A stretch of 5,585 nt of DNA from CAYVBE01 sp964448935 (GTDB taxonomy: Bacteria > Planctomycetota > Brocadiia > SM23-32), in assembly GCA_964448935.1 (NCBI GenBank), contig CAYVBE010000241.1, forward strand, positions 1 through 5,585, given 5' to 3'. Position numbers and translations under genes: made by a program. The notes under the pieces are model-generated. The model had not been told where the DNA came from and did not search any database. It saw only the letters and a list, made by a program, of their open reading frames with translations. Below are positions 1-5,585 of the stretch, piece by piece (position 1 is the stretch's first letter; every line of letters starts with the position of its first letter).

Positions 1-1
1 C

Positions 2-21
2 CTCAGCCGGGGGCGGCTGAG
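2..21. terminator. GC-rich hairpin at left edge, possible terminator of an upstream gene
   Basis: Positions 2-9 pair perfectly with 14-21 (8 bp, arms reading CTCAGCCG and CGGCTGAG), closing a loop of four G. No T tract follows on the plus strand, so it is not a classical intrinsic terminator. It sits at the window edge upstream of the cmk promoter, which would suit the end of a preceding transcription unit that is not in view. It could equally be a repeat element or part of an upstream untranslated region. Confidence 0.35.
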
Positions 22-98
22 CTACACGCTCCCAGGAAGGCGGAACACATCAATGCCTATACGGTGCGTGGGACTTTTGAATGACCCTGCAAATGCGG

Positions 99-127
99 TT
101 GCTCGCTGGCGTTGCATCTGGTATATT
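99..127 (+). promoter_or_regulatory. Probable sigma-70-type promoter (extended -10) for cmk-plsC
   Basis: A -10 hexamer TATATT (122-127, five of six consensus bases) is preceded by TG at 119-120, giving an extended -10 element. A partial -35, TTGCTC (99-104), lies exactly 17 bases upstream. Transcription would begin near 133-135, giving a leader of about 97 bases before the cmk TTG start. The AT-rich hexamer stands out from the GC-rich surroundings. The -35 matches only three consensus bases, so the extended -10 would carry most of the recognition. Confidence 0.55.
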
Positions 128-218
128 CGTGCATTGAGGAACTGGATGCGACGGACGCAGTGTGTCTTCCGTGGCCCGCCCGAGACGGTTGATCGGCACC
201 GCCCACCATCAGCGCATT

Positions 219-223
219 GAGGT
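219..223 (+). promoter_or_regulatory. Shine-Dalgarno site that fixes the cmk TTG start
   Basis: GAGGT at 219-223 lies 7 bases before the TTG at 231, an ideal spacing. The reading frame stays open upstream to a GTG at 162, but that codon has no comparable purine site, and the extra 23 residues would precede the usual Cmk N-terminus, which normally begins a few residues before the P-loop. Confidence 0.75.
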
Positions 224-230
224 AACGGGA

Positions 231-890
231 TTGGTTATCACAGTGGACGGACCGGCGGGCGCCGGCAAGAGCACGGTGGCGCGCAGGCTCGCCCGCGCGC
301 TGGGGGCGCAGTACCTGGACACCGGCGCAATGTACCGCGCCCTGACCTGGAAAGCCCTGGAGAGCGGGGCGGACCTGGAGGACCCGGAGGCGCTGAGCGA
401 GCTGGCCCGACAGACGCGCATTGACCTGGAGCCGGACGGGCGCGTGCTGTGCGACGGCACCGACGTGACCCGCGAGATACGCAGCCCGGAAGTTACCGAC
501 AACATCTTCCGCGTGGCCGACGAGCCGGGTTGCCGGAAGGTTCTGATAGAGCAGCAGCGACGTATCGCGCGGGACCGCGATATCGTGACGGAAGGACGTG
601 ACCAGGGGACGGAGGTCTTTCCCGACGCCGACCTGAAGTTCTACCTGGAAGCCTCCCTGGAAGAGCGCGCCCGACGACGCACGCGCGATATGCGGGAGGC
701 CGGAGAAAACGTATCGTTGGAGAAGGTGAAACGCCAGATGGCCCGGCGCGACCGGCAGGACCGGTCACGGCCCATGGGCTATCTGCGCAGAACGGACGAC
801 ATGATCGTGGTTGACAGCACGGACATGACGGTGGACGAAGTGGTCCGCCGCATGCGACGGGAAGTGGAACAGCACCGGGCCTCAGAGTGA
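231..890 (+). CDS. cmk: Cytidylate kinase (CMP/dCMP kinase)
   Basis: This cytoplasmic enzyme phosphorylates CMP and dCMP with ATP, feeding CTP and dCTP pools. From the TTG start at 231 it is 219 residues, the usual bacterial length. The P-loop GPAGAGKST is at residues 7-15, directly after the first beta strand. DTGAMYRA (30-37) is the CMP-binding segment with its conserved Arg. REIRSPEV (about 81-88) and the Arg of IFRVAD follow. GRDQGTEVFPDA (122-133) matches the family's GRDIGTVVFPDA block with Gln for Ile. The lid and nucleotide-binding region RRDRQDRSRP (172-181) ends in a VVDST strand. Translation could alternatively begin at GTG 162, but the site at 219-223 and the fit to family length favour TTG. 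plsC starts 3 bases after the stop, so the two are likely one operon. The GRDQGT variant is what I associate with Planctomycetota Cmk, from memory only. Confidence 0.95.
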   Translation: MVITVDGPAGAGKSTVARRLARALGAQYLDTGAMYRALTWKALESGADLEDPEALSELARQTRIDLEPDGRVLCDGTDVTREIRSPEVTDNIFRVADEPGCRKVLIEQQRRIARDRDIVTEGRDQGTEVFPDADLKFYLEASLEERARRRTRDMREAGENVSLEKVKRQMARRDRQDRSRPMGYLRRTDDMIVVDSTDMTVDEVVRRMRREVEQHRASE

Positions 891-893
891 AAC

Positions 894-1535
894 GTGGCCG
901 ATAACCAGCTCATGCGCAGACTTTTCTATCGGTTCTGTCGGCGTGTGGCCTGGCTGGTCCTGAAGCTCCTGACCCGCGTGCGCCACCTGGGCGTTCCGGA
1001 TATCGTGAAGCGCTCCGGAGGCATGGTGATTGCCGCCAATCATCAGAGCTTCCTGGACCCGCCCCTGGTGGGGACCATGTGGCCGGAGCCCATATGCTAC
1101 CTGGCCCGCAGAAGCCTGTTCCAGGTGCCGGGACTCGGGCGGCTGATACGCTGGCTGAGCGCCCACCCCATCAGTCGGGGTGAGGTGGACAGCCAGGCCG
1201 TCCGAACCGTGCTGCGGCTGCTGCGGCGGGGCGAGGTCGTGCTGATGTTCCCGGAAGGAACCCGCTCGCACGACGGCTCCCTGGGCCGCATGAAGCCCGG
1301 CGCCGCGTCGCTGGCCGCGCGCTGCGGAGTGCCCGTGCTGCCGGCGTGCATCGAGGGTACTTACGAGTGCTGGCCGCGCACGAGACCGCTGCCGCGGCCG
1401 GGACGGGTGATGGTGGCGTTCGGAAACCCGGTGCCGACCGTTAACCGCGACCCCGTGGAGGTGACGCGGGAGGTGCGAGAGCAGATAATTCTTCTCCGGG
1501 CGCAGTTGAAAGAGCGCATGGAGAAACCAGCATAG
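894..1535 (+). CDS. plsC: 1-acyl-sn-glycerol-3-phosphate acyltransferase (PlsC/LPLAT family)
   Basis: This probable membrane-associated acyltransferase would acylate lysophosphatidic acid at sn-2 to give phosphatidic acid. It has 213 residues from a GTG start, within the normal range for compact PlsC proteins. Motif I NHQSFLDP (49-56) holds the catalytic HX4D pair, His50 and Asp55. HPISRGEVD (91-99) fits motif II, FPEGTRS (119-125) is motif III, and GVPVLP (145-150) is motif IV. A basic, hydrophobic N-terminal stretch (about 11-30) suits peripheral membrane attachment; there is no clear signal peptide. A weak AGAG lies 6 bases before the GTG, within the end of cmk, so translational coupling is likely. 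An in-frame ATG at 912 is a possible alternative start without its own ribosome site. The family also includes acyltransferases with other acceptors, so the substrate is inferred. Phosphatidic acid and CTP meet in CDP-diacylglycerol synthesis, a rationale for pairing with cmk. Confidence 0.88.
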   Translation: MADNQLMRRLFYRFCRRVAWLVLKLLTRVRHLGVPDIVKRSGGMVIAANHQSFLDPPLVGTMWPEPICYLARRSLFQVPGLGRLIRWLSAHPISRGEVDSQAVRTVLRLLRRGEVVLMFPEGTRSHDGSLGRMKPGAASLAARCGVPVLPACIEGTYECWPRTRPLPRPGRVMVAFGNPVPTVNRDPVEVTREVREQIILLRAQLKERMEKPA

Positions 1536-1557
1536 AGGATTGACAGAGGTAGCAATC

Positions 1558-1642
1558 GGCCGCTGCCCCCGGCGGCGGCCCCATCGGATGCCGTGTGAGC
1601 AAGGTTTACTCTTTTTCGTTTCTTTAAGTTCTGGCAAGGAAA
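1558..1642 (+). promoter_or_regulatory. rpsA leader: strong hairpin followed by U-rich tract and close-set ribosome site
   Basis: Positions 1558-1567 pair with 1571-1580 to form a 10-bp stem (one G-U pair) with a CCC loop. About 25 bases later, 1605-1630 is strikingly U-rich for this window (17 T of 26), including a run of five T at 1612-1616. AAGGA at 1636-1640 is the ribosome site, only 2 bases from the ATG at 1643. The hairpin is too far from the T run to be a normal intrinsic terminator. S1 proteins bind U-rich single-stranded RNA, and E. coli rpsA is autoregulated through a structured leader with AU-rich segments, so an S1-responsive element is plausible. This function is inferred. The stem may also attenuate read-through from cmk-plsC. 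Confidence 0.45.
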
Positions 1643-3982
<2,340 letters not shown>

Positions 3983-4027
3983 GGCCCCGCACGGTGAACC
4001 TTGCTCGTTCCGCCTGAACAGCGCGAT

Positions 4028-4054
4028 CGCGGGGGCCCGCCGAGGGCCCCCGTG
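4028..4054 (+). terminator. Strong GC hairpin between rpsA and apt, probable terminator
   Basis: Positions 4028-4038 pair with 4044-4054 in an 11-bp stem (one G-U pair) around a GCCGA loop; the core arms are GGGGGCCC and GGGCCCCC. It lies 45 bases after the rpsA stop and 38 bases before the apt ATG. There is no T tract after it, so termination is not assured. A U-less hairpin terminator, an mRNA 3'-end stabiliser for rpsA, or a leader structure for apt are all possible. Confidence 0.5.
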
Positions 4055-4080
4055 CGTCGTACGTCCCATTGCCCCAGTTC

Positions 4081-4086
4081 AAAGGA
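4081..4086 (+). promoter_or_regulatory. Shine-Dalgarno site that fixes the apt ATG start
   Basis: AAAGGA at 4081-4086 stands 6 bases before the ATG at 4093. The frame is open from a TTG at 4069, but that start would place this purine site inside the coding sequence and add eight residues that Apt proteins do not need. Confidence 0.8.
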
Positions 4087-4092
4087 ACGGTC

Positions 4093-4614
4093 ATGGACCT
4101 GAAGAGCCACATCCGCAGCATCCCGGACTGGCCGGAGAAGGGCATCGTCTTCCGCGATATCACCACTCTGCTCAAGGACGCCGAGGCGCTGAAGGCGGCA
4201 GTGGATGCGCTGTCCCAGGAGTTCCGGGGGGAGGAGATAGACCTGGTGATGGCGGCGGAAGCGCGGGGATTCATCTTCGGGGCGGCGGTGGCCTGCGAGC
4301 TGGGCGTCGGCTTCATCCCCGTCCGCAAGCCCGGCAAGCTGCCCGCCGAGACCATCGAGCGCACTTATGAACTCGAATATGGCACCGACACACTCAGCGT
4401 CCACAAAGACGCCATCCAGCCGGGCCAGAAAGTGCTTCTGCTGGACGACCTGCTGGCCACCGGCGGCACCATGAAGGCGTGCTGCGACCTGGTGGAGGAA
4501 ATGGGCGGGGAGGTCTTCGCCTGCCTGTTCCTCATCGAACTGAGCTTCCTCAGCGGCCGCGATAAACTGAAGGGCTACCGGGTTGTCTCGCTGATTGACT
4601 ACGAGGCGGAATGA
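4093..4614 (+). CDS. apt: Adenine phosphoribosyltransferase
   Basis: This cytoplasmic purine-salvage enzyme converts adenine and PRPP to AMP and pyrophosphate. From ATG 4093 it has 173 residues, the normal length for bacterial Apt. The N-terminal block PDWPEKGIVFRDIT (12-25 or so) is the family's characteristic FPKPGI-FRDIT region. AEARGF (55-60) supplies the conserved E-x-RGF, RKPGKLP (78-84) the flexible catalytic-loop start, and YELEYGTDTLSVH (about 92-104) the typical strand after it. LLLDDLLATGGT (115-126) is the PRPP-binding motif with its paired Asp residues. All key elements are present. It lies after the hairpin ending the rpsA region with no convincing promoter of its own in the 110-base gap, so it may depend on read-through from rpsA. 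It converges with the minus-strand ABC gene, 33 bases away. The adenine specificity follows from the clear match to Apt rather than the xanthine or hypoxanthine enzymes. Confidence 0.95.
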   Translation: MDLKSHIRSIPDWPEKGIVFRDITTLLKDAEALKAAVDALSQEFRGEEIDLVMAAEARGFIFGAAVACELGVGFIPVRKPGKLPAETIERTYELEYGTDTLSVHKDAIQPGQKVLLLDDLLATGGTMKACCDLVEEMGGEVFACLFLIELSFLSGRDKLKGYRVVSLIDYEAE

Positions 4615-4647
4615 GCCGGTAAGGTTTGCGGCGTAAGCTCGACCGTT

Positions 4648-5445
4648 TCACTCGCCGCGGGGCATGATCCAGACCCGGCCGTCCTGGCGGACGATGCGCA
4701 GGGGCACTCCGAAGGTCCGCTCCAGGAGCGACCGTGTCATCATCCGGTCTCGGGGTCCCTGTGCCACCACACGGCCGTCACGCATCAGCAGCACGTGACT
4801 GACCTCCCGCACGATCTCCTGCGGGTGATGGGTCACCAGCACGTGGGGCGGGCACTCCTCGGCCGAACAGGCCTCGCCCAGCGACCGCAGCAACTGCTCC
4901 CGCGCCGCCAGGTCCAGCCCGGCGCAGGGCTCGTCCAGCAGCACCAGCTCGGCATCCGCCATCCGCGTGCGGGCCACCAGGCACGCCTGCCTCTGGCCGG
5001 TGGACATCAGGCGGAAAGGCTTGTCCCTCAGCCCCTCGACGCCCAGCCGCGACAGGATTTCCTCCGCCCGGCCGATCTCCTCGGTACTCGGCTTTCTGAA
5101 CATGCCCAGCGACGCGCACCTCCCGCTCAGCACCACCTCCAGTCCCGTGGTGTCCGCCCGGTGCTCCAGCATGTGGTCGTGGAGGGCGGCGCTCACAAAC
5201 GCAACCTTCTCCCGCACGCGCGGCAGCACGATCTCGCTGATATAGCCATCCACCAGGAAAACACGTCCCCCGCTGGATGGCTCGTAGCCGGTGGCGATCA
5301 GCATCATGGTCGTCTTGCCGCAGCCGTTCGGTCCCAGCACCGCCCAGTGCTCCCCTTTATGCACGGACCAGCAGACGGAGTGCAGCACCCGCGCGTCGCC
5401 CCGGCGGTAGGAGACATCCTCCAGCTTCAGCAGCGGCGTCGGCAT
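4648..5445 (-). CDS. Stand-alone ABC ATPase of the ModF/YlmA (COG1119-like) type
   Basis: A single-domain ABC ATPase of 265 residues, with start ATG at 5445 and GGAGGG (complement of 5450-5455) 4 bases upstream. Walker A GPNGCGKTT is at 38-46, the signature MSTGQRQ at 147-153, Walker B LVLLDEP with catalytic Glu172 at 167-173, D-loop AGLD at 175-178 and the switch His206 in VLVTHH. The segment where most importers have the Q-loop reads VAFVSAAL (81-88), with Ser in place of Gln, followed by VVLSGRCASLG (104-114). In my knowledge these two features mark the COG1119 family (ModF and YlmA relatives), often named as a molybdenum-transport ATPase or photorepair protein without proof of that role. 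No permease or binding-protein gene lies in the window and no membrane segment is visible, so the partner and substrate are unknown. The C-terminal part (about 208-265) looks like the usual helix plus a short strand-rich end. Confidence 0.88.
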   Translation of the reverse strand: MPTPLLKLEDVSYRRGDARVLHSVCWSVHKGEHWAVLGPNGCGKTTMMLIATGYEPSSGGRVFLVDGYISEIVLPRVREKVAFVSAALHDHMLEHRADTTGLEVVLSGRCASLGMFRKPSTEEIGRAEEILSRLGVEGLRDKPFRLMSTGQRQACLVARTRMADAELVLLDEPCAGLDLAAREQLLRSLGEACSAEECPPHVLVTHHPQEIVREVSHVLLMRDGRVVAQGPRDRMMTRSLLERTFGVPLRIVRQDGRVWIMPRGE

Positions 5446-5495
5446 CGGACCCTCCGGGTCACAGTGGGACGTATCGCCCTACAACTCTACTCGCC

Positions 5496-5530
5496 GCCCC
5501 GCCTTCGCGCAACGCCGTGCGCGACGGGGC
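5496..5530. other. Bulged GC hairpin upstream of the ABC ATPase gene
   Basis: Positions 5496-5501 (GCCCCG) pair with 5525-5530 (CGGGGC), and 5505-5511 (TCGCGCA) pair with 5518-5524 (TGCGCGA). This gives 13 bp with a 3-base bulge (5502-5504) and an ACGCCG loop. It lies 51 bases upstream of the minus-strand ATG at 5445. There is no T tract on either side. It may be a leader structure of the ABC gene or the end of a unit beyond the right edge. The remaining bases from 5446 to 5585 hold no gene that I can support. Confidence 0.4.
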
Positions 5531-5585
5531 CCAGGGTCATTCAATTATCGGGGTTCCGTTGTCCTTTCCGGATCACCGCTGCGCA

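Noticed and set aside
53..220. A 55-codon open frame from an ATG at 53, whose stop overlaps the cmk ribosome site, possible leader peptide
   Set aside because: The product is rich in Arg, Trp and Cys and looks like translated non-coding DNA. The likely cmk promoter lies inside it, so the main transcript would lack its start codon.
162..230. N-terminal extension of Cmk from GTG 162
   Set aside because: There is no ribosome site before the GTG, the extension has no family counterpart, and TTG 231 has GAGGT at ideal spacing and gives the usual protein length.
1540..1545. Perfect TTGACA -35 box after plsC as a dedicated rpsA promoter
   Set aside because: At spacings of 15 to 19 bases the sequence is GC-rich and falls in the hairpin, with nothing resembling TATAAT, so a standard promoter cannot be supported.
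4628..4658. Possible bidirectional terminator between convergent apt and the ABC gene (GCGGCG pairing with CGCCGC)
   Set aside because: The stem is only 6 bp, the loop is 19 bases, there is no T tract on either side, and one arm lies inside the ABC coding sequence.
5544..5549. GATAAT on the minus strand as a -10 box for the ABC gene
   Set aside because: No recognisable -35 lies 15 to 19 bases upstream, and a lone hexamer with one mismatch is weak evidence. It also overlaps one end of the shared 13-mer, which makes its meaning unclear.

Overview
The window is a GC-rich stretch of bacterial chromosome carrying five complete housekeeping-type genes. Four lie on the plus strand: cytidylate kinase (cmk), a PlsC-family acyltransferase, ribosomal protein S1 (rpsA) and adenine phosphoribosyltransferase (apt). 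One lies on the minus strand, a stand-alone ABC ATPase of the ModF/YlmA type. No RNA gene, insertion sequence, CRISPR array, phage gene or attachment site is visible. The organism cannot be named from the sequence. The high GC, Shine-Dalgarno-led starts, six-domain S1, the order cmk-plsC-rpsA and a Cmk motif reading GRDQGT instead of the common GRDIGT suggest a Planctomycetota-like or related environmental lineage; this is a weak inference.

Layout. Positions 1-230 are non-coding: a hairpin at 2-21, then an extended -10 promoter (99-127) and a leader that ends in a good ribosome binding site before a TTG start at 231. cmk (231-890) and plsC (894-1535) are 3 bases apart and almost certainly co-transcribed. 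A 107-base gap follows, holding a strong GC hairpin and then a U-rich tract just before rpsA (1643-3982). Another strong hairpin (4028-4054) separates rpsA from apt (4093-4614). The ABC ATPase gene (5445 down to 4648) converges on apt with only 33 bases between them. Its upstream leader (5446-5585) contains a bulged hairpin.

How the genes relate. Cmk recycles CMP and so supports CTP supply; PlsC makes phosphatidic acid. CTP and phosphatidic acid are the two substrates of CDP-diacylglycerol synthesis, so pairing them makes metabolic sense. S1 delivers mRNA to the 30S subunit. Apt salvages adenine. The ABC ATPase has no permease beside it and its role cannot be set from context.

The most unusual item is S1. 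After a normal six-domain body it carries a tail of about 235 residues, very acidic and with almost no basic residues. Part of the tail is a clear 19-residue super-repeat made of alternating 10- and 9-residue units. The rpsA leader also looks suited to autogenous control by S1. The rest of the window is ordinary, and I see no sign of a new defence or mobile system.
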